From contig MU657168.1 in assembly GCA_026770575.1 (NCBI GenBank), positions 782,953 through 846,952 on the forward strand: 64,000 nt of DNA, given 5' to 3'. The translations under genes and the position numbers were made by a program. Positions 8,352 through 20,074 of this stretch are shown here, one piece after another. Within the stretch, counting starts at the first letter, position 1. Every line of letters begins with the position of its first letter. The stretch is from Pelagophyceae sp. CCMP2097. Its lineage: Eukaryota; Sar; Pelagophyceae. A model generated the notes under the pieces. It searched no databases. It was not told the origin of the DNA and saw nothing but the letters and a program-made list of their open reading frames with translations.

Positions 8352-10094
8352 ATGGCGACGTTTGGGGACGCCTCGTTGACTCGGCCCTACTCTGCCAACT
8401 CCGTCCTTGAGGACATCGCGGCGCTGGAGCTGTCGGCCAAGGGCGCCGTCGACGGCCTGCCCGATGAAGTGAGCGCGGCGACGCGCGCGCACCTGGCAAA
8501 GGCGGGCATCACGTCCCTGTCGCCGGTGCAGCGCCTCGCGCTGCCACCGGCGCTCAAGGGGCTCGACGTCCTCGCGCGCGGCAAGACGGGCACGGGCAAG
8601 ACTCTGGGGTTCCTCATGCCCACGATTGAAAGACTGGCCGCAAAGAAGCGTTTGGACGAAGGCGCCGTTCGAGCGGTGATCATCGCGCACACTCGTGAGC
8701 TCGCGACGCAAATCTTCACAGAGTGCGCCGCGCTCTGCGCTTTGCACGGCCTCTCGGCGCAGTGCCTCATGGGCGGCAAGTCCGTGGCCTTTGACTTGCA
8801 GCACATTTTATGCGGCGTCGTCGACGTGCTCGTCTGCACGCCCGGTCGTTTGGCGGAGCATCATGCTTCGACGCCGGGCTTTGCGGATAGACTCGCCGGC
8901 GTGGAGATCGCCGTCCTCGACGAAGCCGACGAGTTGTTCGACGGCGGGTTCGCGCAAGTGGTCCGACAGATCCTGGGTGGCGCCAACCCGGACAGTCGCC
9001 AGACGCTCTGCTTCTCCGCGACGTTACCCGAGCCGCTCCTCAAGCACCTCGCCACGGTCATGCGGCCCGACCGCGTCTTCGTCGACGCCAGCCCGCCGGC
9101 GGCCGAGGTGGCCGTCGAGGACGCGGCGCCGCCGCGCGTGTCAGAGTCTTTGGCGTTTTTGCCATCCGACGCGGCGTGCCTCCGCGCCGTGCTGCACTAC
9201 GTCGCCGACGAGATGGCGGCGAACGCAAGTGGGTACAAGGTGGTCATCTTTTTCGCGACGGCCAAATTCACGCAATTCGCGGCCGCGTGCCTCCGCGGCC
9301 CCCTCGAGTCCGCTGCGGGCGGTGCCGTGTCTTTGTTGGAGATCCACTCCAAGCTGCCCCAGAACAAGCGCGACCGCGCCGCCGACGACTTCCGCGCCGC
9401 GGAAACTGCGGTGCTGTGCACGTCGGACGTCTCTGCGCGGGGCGTGGATTACCCGGATGTCTCCCTCGTCGTCCAGTGCGAAGCCCCCTCCTCCCGCGAG
9501 GCCTACGTCCACCGCCTCGGCCGCACGGGCCGCGCGGGCAAGGCCGGCCGCGGCGTGCTGCTGCTCCATGGCTTTGAAAAGTCGTTTGTGGCAGAACTCG
9601 CGCAAGCAAAGGAGGGCGTCGGCGGCGCCGTCAAGGACGTCTCAAAGGACTTGGCAGCAGTCTTCGCATCGGACCCGCCGCTTTTCACCACGCTCGGTGC
9701 CGCCGCTTCAAACGTCGACGACGCTTTGGCGACTGCGGCGCGCGACGCGTTCGTGTCTCACTTTACGCAGCGCAAGAAGCTCACCTGCCTCTCAAAGGCG
9801 CAGCTCGTGCTTCAGGCCGACGCGTTCGCCGTCGGCGTCCTCGGCCGAAGCAAGCCGCCACCTTTCGGCGAAGGCTTTGCAAAGTCTTTAGGACTGGTCG
9901 GCGTGGCGGGCGTCGAGACCGTTGCCGGCGAGGAGGAGCACGCCGGCGGCAAAGACAAGGAAGCCAAGGACGCCGAGACCAAGGCCGCGCGCCTCGCGGA
10001 AAAGGCCAACGCCGCCGCCGCAATCCGCGCCGAGAAGATCGCCGCGGGCCAGCGCGCAAAGGCCGCCGCCGCCGCCTCACGCGGCGACGCGTGA
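8352..10094 (+). CDS. DEAD-box RNA helicase
   Basis: 580 aa, single exon. All core motifs are visible: Q-like 'LSPVQRLALPPAL', motif I 'GKTGTGKT', Ia 'HTRELATQI', Ib 'TPGRL', II 'LDEADEL', III 'SATLP', IV region 'KVVIFFATA', V 'TSDVSARGVDYPDV', VI 'HRLGRTGRAG'. The layout (short N-terminus, Mss116/DDX18-like C-terminal extension after motif VI, then a Lys/Ala-rich tail) suggests an ATP-dependent RNA-unwinding protein of the Mss116/Has1 type; I cannot assign nucleolar versus organelle location. Motif I begins with Gly rather than the usual Ala. It lies 183 bp upstream of the ABC-F gene, same strand. Confidence 0.93.
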   Translation: MATFGDASLTRPYSANSVLEDIAALELSAKGAVDGLPDEVSAATRAHLAKAGITSLSPVQRLALPPALKGLDVLARGKTGTGKTLGFLMPTIERLAAKKRLDEGAVRAVIIAHTRELATQIFTECAALCALHGLSAQCLMGGKSVAFDLQHILCGVVDVLVCTPGRLAEHHASTPGFADRLAGVEIAVLDEADELFDGGFAQVVRQILGGANPDSRQTLCFSATLPEPLLKHLATVMRPDRVFVDASPPAAEVAVEDAAPPRVSESLAFLPSDAACLRAVLHYVADEMAANASGYKVVIFFATAKFTQFAAACLRGPLESAAGGAVSLLEIHSKLPQNKRDRAADDFRAAETAVLCTSDVSARGVDYPDVSLVVQCEAPSSREAYVHRLGRTGRAGKAGRGVLLLHGFEKSFVAELAQAKEGVGGAVKDVSKDLAAVFASDPPLFTTLGAAASNVDDALATAARDAFVSHFTQRKKLTCLSKAQLVLQADAFAVGVLGRSKPPPFGEGFAKSLGLVGVAGVETVAGEEEHAGGKDKEAKDAETKAARLAEKANAAAAIRAEKIAAGQRAKAAAAASRGDA

Positions 10095-10277
10095 GCCGAA
10101 ACGCGCGACCCGCGACGCCGCGCGACCCGTGGGATCTACTGTTAATTATTCGCTCCGTTTTGAGCCGGCGAACCCAACCTGGGGCACCCCGCAGACCTGT
10201 GCCGCCCCTGGATGGCAAACTCTTCACACTCGCCAAACTTTGGCGAGCTTCGTGCTTGCAGTGCCAGCCCCTCGGCC

Positions 10278-12835
10278 ATGGTCCTCAAGGAGAAGCGCGA
10301 GAAAGAGAAGAAGCCGGCGAAGGCCGCGCCCGAAGAGGCCCCGCCGCCCAAGGAGGCGGCCAAGGGCTCCAAGGATGGCGGCAAGGGCGGCAAGGACGCT
10401 AAGGGCTCGAAGGACGCCGAGCCGTCAACCAAGGCGAAGCAGAAGGAGGACAAGGCCCTTGCCGAGGCGGCGCGCCTGGCCGAGGTGGAGCGGATGATGG
10501 ACGGATGCGGCGGCGACGACTTTGAAGAGGAGGACGACGGCGAGGTTTACTACGACAAGTTCGGCAACACCGTCACCAAGGCCGCCTCCGACAACGACGC
10601 CGCGGCAGAGGCCCTGCGCGCGGCGGCCAAGGCTCGGCGCGAGGCCAAGGGCGAGGCGCCGGCGGCCGCGCCTCGCAAAGCGACTGGAGCCGAGACGCCG
10701 GCTTGGCTCCTCGATTACCTTAAGGTCAAGGCCAAGGCGGCGGCGGGCGGCAAGGTCTCGAACAAGGACAAGAAGCTTTTAGCGCGCGGCGCGGCGCGCG
10801 AGGCCGAGGACGCGGGCGCCACGCTTCAGGCGGCGGACGACGACGACCCGCGCCTCGAGGGCTTTTCTCTCTCGCTCCCCGGCGGCGGCGGCGAGGCAGA
10901 CGCTCACGCGCGCGACGTGGTGGTCAAAGGCGTGAGCATCTCGGCGCCGGCGAAGAAGTTGCTCGTCAACGCGGACGTCCAGCTTTGCGCGGGCCGCCGC
11001 TACGGCCTCATTGGCGCAAACGGCCGCGGCAAGTCGACGCTCCTGCGCTTCATCGCCGCGCGCAGGCTGCCCGTGCCGAGCCAGCTCTCGATTCTTTTAG
11101 TCGAGCAAGAGGCGGCTGCCACGGACAGGTGAGGATTCCCCTTTGGAGACGATGGATCACACACGACGCGAGTCCCTTTGTAGGTCGGTCATCGACGAGG
11201 TGCTCGCGGCGGACAAGGCGCGGTCGGCGCTTTTGGCTGAAGAAGCGGAGCTGATGCTCTTCCTCGAGGCCGACGAGGGCGAGGAGGACGACGAGGAGCG
11301 CGACAGCGACGAGGTCATGGCGGCGGCGCAGCGCCTTTCCGACCTTTCAGAGGAGCTCGACGCCGCGGGGGCCGACACGGCAGAGTCCAAGGCCCGCGGT
11401 ATCCTCAGCGGTGCGGCTTTGTGGGCGGGGGCGCCTTGGCAAACGACGCGGCCTAGGTCTGGGCTTCACCGAGTTGATGATGGACGGGGCTTCGGACTGC
11501 TTGAGCGGCGGGTGGCGCATGCGCGTGGCGCTGGCTCGGGCTCTGTTTATGGAGCCAGGGCTGCTGCTTTTGGACGAACCGACTAATCATTTAGATTTAG
11601 ACGCCGTCCTCTGGCTCGACGACTATTTGACGAACAGGTTTCCGTCCTCTTCTTGCGTCTTGGTGGTGTCGCACGATCGCGACTTCCTCGACGCGACGTG
11701 CACCGACCTCGTGCTCCTTACCGACGACGGCGGTTTGGAGTACCACCGCGGCGGCCTCGGCAGGCTGGTCGAGGGGAGCGCGAGCAGGCACTCGAAGCGC
11801 GTCCGCGACTTTGCGCTGCAGCAGAAGACTCTTCAAGAGGAGCGTGTGAAGCACCCTTCGACGCAAGTGGACAAGCTCGAAAGAAAGGTCCTGGACAAGC
11901 TCGGCTGGACTCGAGCAGTTGAGCAACCTCGAGAGTACTCTGTCAAGTTTGACCTCCGGAGCCCGCTCGATTCCAAAGGTGGGGCGGTCGTTTTACACGA
12001 TGTATCCTTTAGCTACGCGGGTCAAGAAAACGGCAAGAAGAAGTCAAACGCGCCCACCTTCCGCGGCTTCAGCAACCTCAACTTCTCGCTGGATTCGTCG
12101 ACGCGCGCGAGCGTCGTGGGGGCCAACGGTTCGGGCAAATCGACTTTACTCAAGCTTTTAGCAGGTGACTTGGAGCCGACCTCGGGCGAGGTGGCCACGG
12201 GCCGCCGCCTCCGCGTCGGCTACTACGACCAGCACTTTGGCGAGCTGCAGGGCGCCGGGCGGTCCTCGGCGGTGCAGCTGTTGTGCTCTAGATATCCGCA
12301 CGAGCTCTCGTCAGAGCAGGCCGCGCGGGCCTGGCTCGGGCGCTTCGGTCTCGACTCTGCCCGGCATATCATGCCCATCGCCGACCTGTCTGGCGGCCAG
12401 CGGGCGCGCGTTTGTTTTGCGTCGCTGGCGCTGAAGAGGCCCGACGTGTTGATACTGGATGAGCCTACGAACCACCTTGACCTCGAATCCGTCGACGCGC
12501 TGATCCAAGGCCTCGCAGAGTACGAGGGCGGCGTCCTCGCAGTCTCCCACGACGCCGGACTCGTCGAAGCGTTGGCGCGCGGCGAAGACGGAATCGAGCA
12601 ACCTTTGTTTGTATGCGACGGGGGCGGCGTCCGAGTCGAGCCCGGCGGCTTTTCCGCGTACCGCCGCCGCCTCCAGCGTGAGGGCGCCGACCGCGAGAAG
12701 CGCGCCGCCGAACAAGCCGAGCGGCGCGCGGCGGAGAGGCGCCGCAAGCGCGAGTCGCGGCTGCAAAAGTTCGGCAAAACGCCAGCGGCAAGGCCGCCGC
12801 CGCCCCCAGAGGAGGGCAAGGCGAAAAAGAAGTAA
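10278..12835 (+). CDS. ABC-F ATPase (GCN20/ABCF1-like)
   Basis: Three exons: 10278-11128, 11184-11410, 11457-12835; introns of 55 and 46 bp, GT-AG. The first joins 'ATDR' to 'SVIDEVL', the second joins 'ILSG' to 'LGFTEL', restoring the ABC-F consensus. Two nucleotide-binding domains without membrane spans: Walker A 'GANGRGKST', signature 'LSGGWRMRV', Walker B 'LLLLDEPTNHLDL'; then 'GANGSGKST', 'LSGGQRARV', 'VLILDEPTNHLDL'. The N-terminal ~170 residues are Lys/Glu-rich like the ribosome/eIF2-interacting tail of ABCF1 and GCN20. Role: ATP-driven factor in translation or its stress control. The N-terminal Met at 10278 is preferred; an ATG at 10212 would add 22 residues. Confidence 0.9.
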
Positions 12836-12977
12836 CTGCAGACCTCCCGCCAACCGGCTACCTACACCTATCGCCGTATCGGGGACCCTTCTGAGTTCAG
12901 ACTGAACCATCGCCGGAATTGGCGACCGATCAATTCTTCGATTCTTGCGCCGCGCCACGCCCGCGCGCCCGCCTCCC

Positions 12978-15179
12978 ATGTCGTCGAAGATGGTGGCGCG
13001 GCGCGTGCGGCGGCAGATCCCGCCGGAGATCACCGAGTCGCCGCAGATCATCGCCGCCGTCAAGACGCTGCCGTCCAACTACAGGTCAGAACGATCATAT
13101 GACCACACGCCCGATCGACCACCGCGTCTTAGCTTCGAGGTTGAGAAGACGATTTGGCGCGTGCGGCAGGCCGAGGCCAAGTGCGTCGCGCTCCAGTTTC
13201 CAGAGGGTTTGCTCTTGTATGCAAACGCCATCGCGGACATCATCTGCCGTAGACCCGCGGCGTCGCAAGACCGACGGAAGACCGAGGAGACTTCGGCGAA
13301 GAATGGTTCGAGAGGGGGGTCGAGGCAGCCCCCCACGGTCGTCGTAGGTTTTTGCAAGCCGGCGCGCGTCGTGGTGCTAGCGGATGTGACGTACGGAGCC
13401 TGCTGCGTAGACGACCTCACGGCAAAGGCTTTGGGCGCCGACTTTTTAGTGCATTACGGCCACTCCTGCCTCGTCCCCTCAAAGGTGACGACGATGGCGT
13501 CGCTGTACGTGTTTGTCGAGATTGGCTTTGATATCCGACACTTAGCAGACTCTGTCAAGCTCCAGTTCGCCGCAGCCGCGCAAATCGAAAGCGAAGGCGG
13601 CGCAGCGACTGTGTCATCAACAGCGGCGGCGCGCGTGGTCATGGCCGGGACGGTGCAGTTCACGGCGGGGCTAACGAGGGCGGCGGCTTTGCTGCGGGCC
13701 GAGTCTTCAACGCTCCAAATCACAGTGCCGCAGGAGATGCCTCTGAGCGCGGGCGAGGTTTTAGGGTGCACGTCGCCGCGCCTCGACGCGGCGGATGGCC
13801 GCAACCCGGACGCGATTGTATTTGTGGCGGACGGGCGCTTCCATCTCGAGTCGATTATGATCCGCAACCCAGACGTCCCGGCGTACCGCTACGACCCTTA
13901 CGCCAAAAAGCTGACGCGCGAAAGGTACGACTCTGTAAGGATGCAGCAGCTCCGCAGAGCGGCTATTAAAGCGGCGAAAGGAGCTGAGTCGTTCGGCGTC
14001 GTCCTCGGCACGCTGGGCAGGCAGGGCTCGCCGGCGATCCTGGGCAGGATCCGCAGCGTCCTCGCGGGCCGCAAGCACTTTGTTTTACTCGTCTCTGAGA
14101 TTTCGGTGGAGAAGTTGGCGAGGTTTGATCAGCACGTGGAGGCTTGGATCCAAATCGCTTGTCCGAGATTGAGCATCGACTGGGGCCACGCCTTCTCAAA
14201 GCCGCTGCTCTCGCCCTACGAGGCCTTTGTCGCCCTTGGCGCCGAGCCGGAATGGCCAGAAAACCATTATCCGATGGACTTTTACTCGAAAAAGTCCGGC
14301 CAGTGGACAAATTACCACGAACCCTCTTCGCCGGCGCCGCGCGTCTGCCTGACGTCGGCGTACGGGTCGCACGGGTCGCAGTACGTCCGCCTCACGCTGC
14401 CCGACGAGGCGGCAAATGAGGTGCCGGTGACGACGGTCGTCTTCGTGCACGGTGGTTTCTGGAAGCAGCAGTACGACATGGACTCTGCTGCCATGGAGAC
14501 GCTGGCGCCGTTTGTCGTGGAACGCGGCTGCGCGGCCGTCGAGGTGGAGTACCGCCGGCGCGACGACGCCGGCGGAGGCTGGCCCGGGTCGCCGCAAGAC
14601 GTCGTCGACGCTTTAGACCACGTCGCGGCGCGCGCAAAGGCGGGCGACCGCGGCTGGAAACGCCTCGACGTGAAGAAAATCATTCTCGTCGGCCACAGCG
14701 CGGGCGGCCACGCGGCGCTCTACGCGGCGCACCACTCGCAGACCAAACCAGCGCTTGTCGTCGCCATCGCGCCCGTCGCCGACCTTGCCGCCGCTTACGA
14801 ACGCAAGCTCTCCGACGAAGGCGACGCCGTCGAGCTCTTCATGGGCGGGGCGCCCGAGGCGTTGGCCGAATCGTACCTTGCGGCGAGCCCCGCGGCGTCC
14901 ATGCTCCCACTCCGAGCGCCGACGCTCCTCGCGACGGGCGCCGCGGACGCCGACGTGCCGCCGGACCTGACCGCCGCGTTCTACGCATCGGCTTTAGAGG
15001 GCGCCGTTTCGCCTTTGCGCCTGGTCATTTTGCCAGAGGCGGACCACTACGGCGTCACAAATGCGGAAAACTACGCTTGGAAGTCCATCTGGCGCATCGC
15101 GACGGACTTCCTCGCCAAAGGCACCTTCGAGAACGACGCCGACGCGCCACCGCCGCCCCGCACCGGCGACTCAAACTAA
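12978..15179 (+). CDS. DPH1: diphthamide synthase subunit DPH1 fused to arylformamidase-like alpha/beta hydrolase
   Basis: The whole region is one open frame, but comparison with DPH1 shows two inserts that are best explained as in-frame introns: 13085-13132 (48 bp) and 13249-13347 (99 bp), both GT-AG. Splicing gives '[13 protein letters not shown]' and '[23 protein letters not shown]'; protein ~684 aa. The DPH1 half has the three Fe-S cysteine contexts 'YGACCVDDL', 'GCTSPRL' and '[10 protein letters not shown]' and ends with '[18 protein letters not shown]'. This enzyme half uses SAM to build the first intermediate of diphthamide on eEF2. From about residue 450 a second enzyme follows: '[14 protein letters not shown]' (HGGxW oxyanion hole), nucleophile 'GHSAGGH', an Asp in 'GAADADVP' and His in 'EADHYGV', typical of kynurenine formamidase-like hydrolases. 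Stop is 94 bp from the convergent gene. Confidence 0.88.
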   Translation: MSSKMVARRVRRQIPPEITESPQIIAAVKTLPSNYRSERSYDHTPDRPPRLSFEVEKTIWRVRQAEAKCVALQFPEGLLLYANAIADIICRRPAASQDRRKTEETSAKNGSRGGSRQPPTVVVGFCKPARVVVLADVTYGACCVDDLTAKALGADFLVHYGHSCLVPSKVTTMASLYVFVEIGFDIRHLADSVKLQFAAAAQIESEGGAATVSSTAAARVVMAGTVQFTAGLTRAAALLRAESSTLQITVPQEMPLSAGEVLGCTSPRLDAADGRNPDAIVFVADGRFHLESIMIRNPDVPAYRYDPYAKKLTRERYDSVRMQQLRRAAIKAAKGAESFGVVLGTLGRQGSPAILGRIRSVLAGRKHFVLLVSEISVEKLARFDQHVEAWIQIACPRLSIDWGHAFSKPLLSPYEAFVALGAEPEWPENHYPMDFYSKKSGQWTNYHEPSSPAPRVCLTSAYGSHGSQYVRLTLPDEAANEVPVTTVVFVHGGFWKQQYDMDSAAMETLAPFVVERGCAAVEVEYRRRDDAGGGWPGSPQDVVDALDHVAARAKAGDRGWKRLDVKKIILVGHSAGGHAALYAAHHSQTKPALVVAIAPVADLAAAYERKLSDEGDAVELFMGGAPEALAESYLAASPAASMLPLRAPTLLATGAADADVPPDLTAAFYASALEGAVSPLRLVILPEADHYGVTNAENYAWKSIWRIATDFLAKGTFENDADAPPPPRTGDSN

Positions 15180-15272
15180 AACTAAAACGAAACGAAACGA
15201 AACATCGACGACCCCCGGTGTCAGCGAGAGCGCCGGTGCCACCCCCGGGCGACGTATCCGCACGCTCCTCTG

Positions 15273-17183
15273 TTAGCGCCAGAGGTTGCCGCCGTCGCCT
15301 TGTACGAGGTCGGCATGGGCGCGGTGACTCCGCAGCGGCGCGCCGAGCAAATTCCAGAGCCGGAGTCCTGTAACCGCGCAGAGCGCGAGGCTGGCGCAAA
15401 ACGCGGCTGTCGAAGCCGTGAGCGTTGTTGATGCGAGTAGGAACACACATTGCGCGGCTGCGACGACTGCCGAAGCGAGAAGGAAGGAGAGCGCGATGCA
15501 GAGCGACGGCTCAAAGTCCGTGGCGAGGCCGTGGGCCGAGAACGTCGTAAGCAGGAAAAGGAAGTGGAACCCCAGGAGATACGTCGACGGCGTCTCGACG
15601 ACGGAGAGATCCATCGAATCGTTTCCGCCTTCTTCAAGCGCGGCGAGGTAGGCAAAGGTTGCGAAGCAGGCACTGCAGGCGAGCCACCAAGGGAGAAAAT
15701 GCGACTTTTGGTGCTTCACAACCGCAGAGACCTCGAAGATGTACTCCTGCGGCGCGTCGGATACGAGCGCTTCTCGCGTTTCCACGCGGTCCTCGGCTGT
15801 GTCGTCGTCCGGCAGCTTATCGGGCAGATAGGCCAAAGCGCAGCCCAGCGCGACGCCGGCGAATACGCGCGCCGCGAACACCGCCCGCACGGCAAACGAA
15901 TCCGCGCGCGCCGCGACGCCAAAGGAGCTGAGTGCGCCGGCGAAACATGCAAACACAGAGACGCGCTTCAGCCGCGGGTACCTAGAGACGCGCTTCAGCC
16001 GTGGGTACCTCGCGCCTCGATAACGGGTCCGTATAGGGCGTATAGGTTCCGTCTCGCCCCCCCTGAACGTACGCGTCTTGGTCGACGAAGATGAGCAAAG
16101 AGTTGTAGACGTAGATGCCGGCGCCGTGGATCGCAAAGTTGGCTCCTTTGTCAAAGGCCAAAGGCGACGTTTCGGTGAAGATGACGAGCAAGGCTTGGCC
16201 CAGGAACGTGGCGCCGTGCACCGCGGCACAACACTGCGCAAAAAAGGCGCCGCGCACTCCGCCGCGCGCTAACGAGGCCAAAGAGTTGCAGCGCCGGTGC
16301 CTCGAAATCGGCTTGTCCGCGGCGTCGTCGGCCGCGCGCCTTGCGAGCGAGCCGCCGACGAGGACGGCAGTGCCGAGCCACAAAGAGGCCAAAGCGCCGA
16401 AGCCTCGTTTTTGAGTGGCGGCCCACGAGACTATCAGAGTCACCGCCGTCATCACGGCCCCGGAGACGAAAGCGGCGCCGTAATCCGCCGCCGCCGCGCC
16501 GTCGCCTCCCTCGACGGACGCGGCGCATGCGAGGCCGAGCGAGAGGACGAATGCTACGTGGAAGGCCAAAGTGTAGCCTTGCACAAAATCGACGGCCCAG
16601 CTCGCCCCAAACGCCGGCGGCGGCGGCCCGAGCGCGGCGACGACGAGGACCGTGGCGCAGTAGACGACGCCGATTATATAAGCGGCGAGGCGCGCGGCTT
16701 CGGCGGCGGCGTCGGCGACGACCTTTCTCCGTCGTGATGGCGCGTCCGTCGTAGAGCACGCGGCGAGCGCGCCCAGGAGCAACGCGCCGACAAGGCCCGC
16801 GACTTCTGCTTCAAGTGCCATCGGCGTTCGCAAGACGACGACGGCCGCGGCGATCGCGTGCGCGAGGAGGAGCCTCGGCGCGGCGTAGATGAAGCACGCG
16901 GCCATCAGGTTGCCGCCGCGCCAGGCCGATGTCGCAAACGCCAAAAGGAACGCCGCGTGGCCGAGGTTCTGCGTGGCCTACGCGGCACAGCCCTATGCGG
17001 ACCCTGTAAATCGAGTCCCGCGATACCGACTGCACGTACGAGGCAGTCTTGGTACACAAGCATCGCTGGGTTGACGTTTAAGGCCATGACCGCAAAGCTG
17101 CACGCCACCATCGCCGCGGAAAGAGACACCGTCCCAAACACGTACGCCGGCACCGCAGGCGCAGGCGCCGCCGTTGCCGCCAT
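15273..17183 (-). CDS. multispanning membrane protein, unknown family
   Basis: Three exons read from ATG 17183: 17040-17183, 16073-16977, 15273-15981. Intron 1 (62 bp) joins 'VYQDCL' to 'ATQNLGHAAFLLAF'; intron 2 (91 bp) joins 'IFVDQDA' to 'YPRLKRVSVFACF'. The ~585-aa product has roughly 14 hydrophobic segments separated by short loops, with an acidic loop near 'DKLPDDDTAEDRVE'. No transporter motif that I recognise. A 27-bp tandem duplication at the second acceptor (15957-16010) offers a second usable acceptor that would insert nine residues. The neighbour at 17541 is another unknown membrane protein transcribed divergently. Confidence 0.72.
15957..16010. repeat. 27-bp tandem duplication spanning a 3' splice site
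   Basis: Units 15957-15983 and 15984-16010 differ at one base (minus strand: AGGTACCCGCGGCTGAAGCG versus AGGTACCCACGGCTGAAGCG). Each begins with AG|GT on the gene strand, so each can act as acceptor; the two products differ by exactly nine residues. Confidence 0.88.
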
Positions 17184-17540
17184 GGATTCCGGGAGCAAGA
17201 GCCCGGCTTGAACCGAGGCCTGGGACCCAAGGACGGTTTCGCGCTCGTCGCAGCACAGTCGCTACGCCGTGTGGCAGCAGGTGAGAAAGGCCCGGGCGCT
17301 CGCGCTCGCGCACACGAAGTGCAAGGCCGAAAGGGCTAGAACAAATCTCAAGCTTCGTCCTCCACTTTGGCGAGTTTCATGGGGTCGTCCCTTTCAAGTA
17401 AAACTTAAAGCTTAAGCTTTTCTCGCGGCGCATCCAGCTCCAGCGCCGTACGCGGACGTGGGCTCTCCCCTCGCCGCGCGACGGCGGCGCGCGCGCGCGA
17501 GGACTCTCCTCGCGCCGCCTTGGCGACGCCGGCGCACAAG
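17184..17540. promoter_or_regulatory. divergent promoter region
   Basis: 357 bp between two divergent membrane-protein genes. It contains an AT-richer patch with two tandem AAGCTTAAGCTT-like blocks (about 17405-17420) and a Cys/Arg-free GC-rich stretch with alternating GC near 17490. No coding potential recognised. Confidence 0.45.
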
Positions 17541-18609
17541 ATGGGCGCGTTGCGAGTTGGCCGGCTGCGCTTCGGCTTCCACGGCCTTCTTGGCGTCTCC
17601 TGCCTCGCGACTGTGCTCCACGCGCGCTGCACCGGCCGCGGCGTCGCCTCTGCAGTTTTGGCGACGACGCTCCTGGCGCTGACGTCGACGGGGCAGCTCA
17701 AGCACGCGCCCGTGTCGACGACGATCATGCCAGGAGTCGTCGCGCCGCACCGCGAAGCTTTCGCGAGGACCATCGCACTCATGCTCTACTACAACGTCCG
17801 CATCTCGTGGCTCATGGGATGGCTCGATAACGAAGTGGCCTACGCGCTGCTCCTCGTCGGCGCCGTCGCGTGGTGACAACCCGCGCAGGCGCACAAACCC
17901 GGGCGCGCAAACATACGGAGCGGCGTCAGAGGCTTGGGGGGCACGCTGACCGTGGCCGTCGCACGCGGCACGGCCGTCACGCGCGCCGACGGCCGCCGGG
18001 CCGTCGTTGCGCGCCGTCGACCGCCAGCGCTATAGCACGAGTATAGGCTCGCGCCCAAGCCGAGCGCTTTGCGCAACGGCAACACGCTCATCTTCGGCGT
18101 GCCCATCTGGGTCGGGGTCTGCGGCGACGCGGGCTTCCAATTCGCGGCGCTCGTCTCTGGCGACGCCGGATTCTCGTTCGCCACGACGGTGACGGTGCCC
18201 TTTTTGCTCATGACGCACCTCGTCACTCTAATTGTCGCCTTTGCGTTCACGCTCGCCTTCCGAGGGTACCTCAGCACCACGGCCGTCTACGCAGCGTCGG
18301 CCGGCCTCGTGCGTCAACCGCCACGGGGCGGCGACGAAAGGAGGGGCATCAGAGGCCGGATGGACACGCGGGTGACGACGGACCGTATTCGCTAGGTCGC
18401 GTTCATCCTCGTCAGCTCCGCCTACGAGGAGATGGCCCTCGGCGTGCGACGCGGCGTCCGTGCGATGTACGACAAAGCCTCGATTCACCCTACGGCCGGC
18501 GCAGGTCCTCGCGGGTTCGCTCGTATCGCTGGCGCTGTACAGGGTCTCGACGACGGAGCCGTCCGACAGTCGCCGCGCCGGCGAGGCCCCCGTGCCGCCG
18601 CCACGATAA
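17541..18609 (+). CDS. polytopic membrane protein, unknown
   Basis: Four exons: 17541-17872, 18047-18308, 18396-18443, 18505-18609 (introns 174, 87 and 61 bp, GT-AG). Frame and hydrophobic pattern are continuous across each junction ('LVGAVAW|LAPKPSALRN', 'AASAGL|VAFILVSS', 'EEMALG|VLAGSLVSLALY'). The 248-aa product has about six membrane spans and ends in a short hydrophilic tail. I do not recognise the family. Its stop is only 26 bp from the end of the convergent minus-strand gene, which suggests overlapping 3' UTRs. Confidence 0.7.
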
Positions 18610-18635
18610 TCATTTCGGCTTTGATTATTCGAAGA

Positions 18636-19941
18636 TTACGATACCGCGGCGGGCTTTGTTTTGGCGGTCCTCGCGGTGGCGTAGACAGCAAAGCCGCGCG
18701 TGCCCGTGAGGTTTCTGTACGGGGCCACTTGGTAGTCGAGGCGATATCTTACCTGGCCCCATTTTGTCGGAAAGGTATGTCGGTCTAATAACAGCGTCGC
18801 CAGCGCCATCTTGAGGGCCCAGAGGCCCTTGCCGCGCGCGATCTTCTCGCCCATGACCACACCCCCACCGGCGAAGATTCCGTCTCGCTGCAGCTGGCAC
18901 TCGCGCGGCAGCGTGCGCGCCGCTGCGGGGAAGGCCGAGAGGCAGACGTCCAGGGCGCACTGCCTTGCCCAGCAAGAGTCCTTATCCGGGGACCGGCCGA
19001 CGTAGGCGTCGCCGCAGACGCACGTCGTCTTTGAAGCGACACCGGCCTCGAGGTCCACCGTCGAGCCGCCGCCGGTGCACGTCGACCGAGGCTCGAGCCA
19101 GGGCACGTCCGCCTTAAGAAGGCAAGCCCACCTTTTCAAAAATCGGCGAGGCACGAGTAACGCGCGGTCCCAGTCCGTCGAGTTGCCGAGGCGGCCGTGT
19201 CTCGAGTCGAGCAGAGTGCCCGAGGCGAGGAAGCATTCGAGGAAATTCTCCGCAGTCACGCCCAGGTCCCACCGGAGCATCAAAACGTGAGAGTACGCCA
19301 CGGCGTGCGTTTCCTCGTAGCGCTCCATGGCCTCTACGGCCGCGATGCGCTTCCGCGTGGCCATGTTCACGTCGTCGCCCGCGAGCACGAGCAGCGGCGC
19401 CTTGAGCCATGCAGAGTACCAATGTCCCAACACCGCCGCAGCCTCAAAGCGCGCCGCGCCGTCGCTGCACGGCGACGTGACGCCGAAGACGTCGACACCG
19501 TAGCCCATGGCGCCTAACAAAGGCGTCGGCGGCGACCGTTTTGCGGTGACGACGCACCGAGCGCGTCAAAGAGGCGGACGTGGCCGCCGTAGGCCACGAG
19601 CTGCGCGTCCCAGACCTGCTGCCGCCGCGGATCGCAGCGGCCACCTATACAGGCGCGGAAATCAGCCCCGCGGCCCGCGGCAAGGCCCCGCGGCCCGGCG
19701 CGCGATGCTCACGGTCGCCGCGCTTCCTCGAGTTTCGAAAGGCCTCGCCCCAGAAGAGCACGGCGGCTCTGCGGGGCAGCGCGCCGTTGTTGTCGTCGCC
19801 GATGTTGCCGCCGTCGTCGTCGGATAAAGGCACGTCGGCGCAGCGCCCGAGCCAAGCTCCACGGTCCGACGCAGCCGCCTCGGGCGCCGCAGACCGCAGG
19901 CCCCACAGCGCCAGCGCCAGCTCCTCCAGCTGCCGCCGCAT
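18636..19941 (-). CDS. putative glycosyltransferase-like protein
   Basis: Three exons from ATG 19941: 19713-19941, 19558-19644, 18636-19513; introns of 68 and 44 bp. Splicing restores 'RGDR|GRCDPRRQQVWDAQL' and 'LFDALG|AMGYGVDVFG', giving 397 aa. The opening 'AVLFWGEAFRN', the partner-exchange-like 'SHVLMLRWDLGVT' and several Cys pairs (residues in 'TTCVCGDAY', 'CWARQCALDVCL') resemble secreted glycosyltransferase-like proteins of algae. There is no clear DxD block, so the function is tentative. The N-terminus lacks an obvious signal peptide; an upstream exon may be missing. Confidence 0.6.
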
Positions 19942-20074
19942 GCCGCCAAAGGCGGCGCACCGACCCTCGCGGGGCTACCGATCCGATTCGCAAAAGCGGT
20001 CAATAACCCAACTTTAGATCTAGTCTTTAGTAGAAAGATTCGAAAAAGGGTGGATTCGGTCTCTGCAAGCTAAG

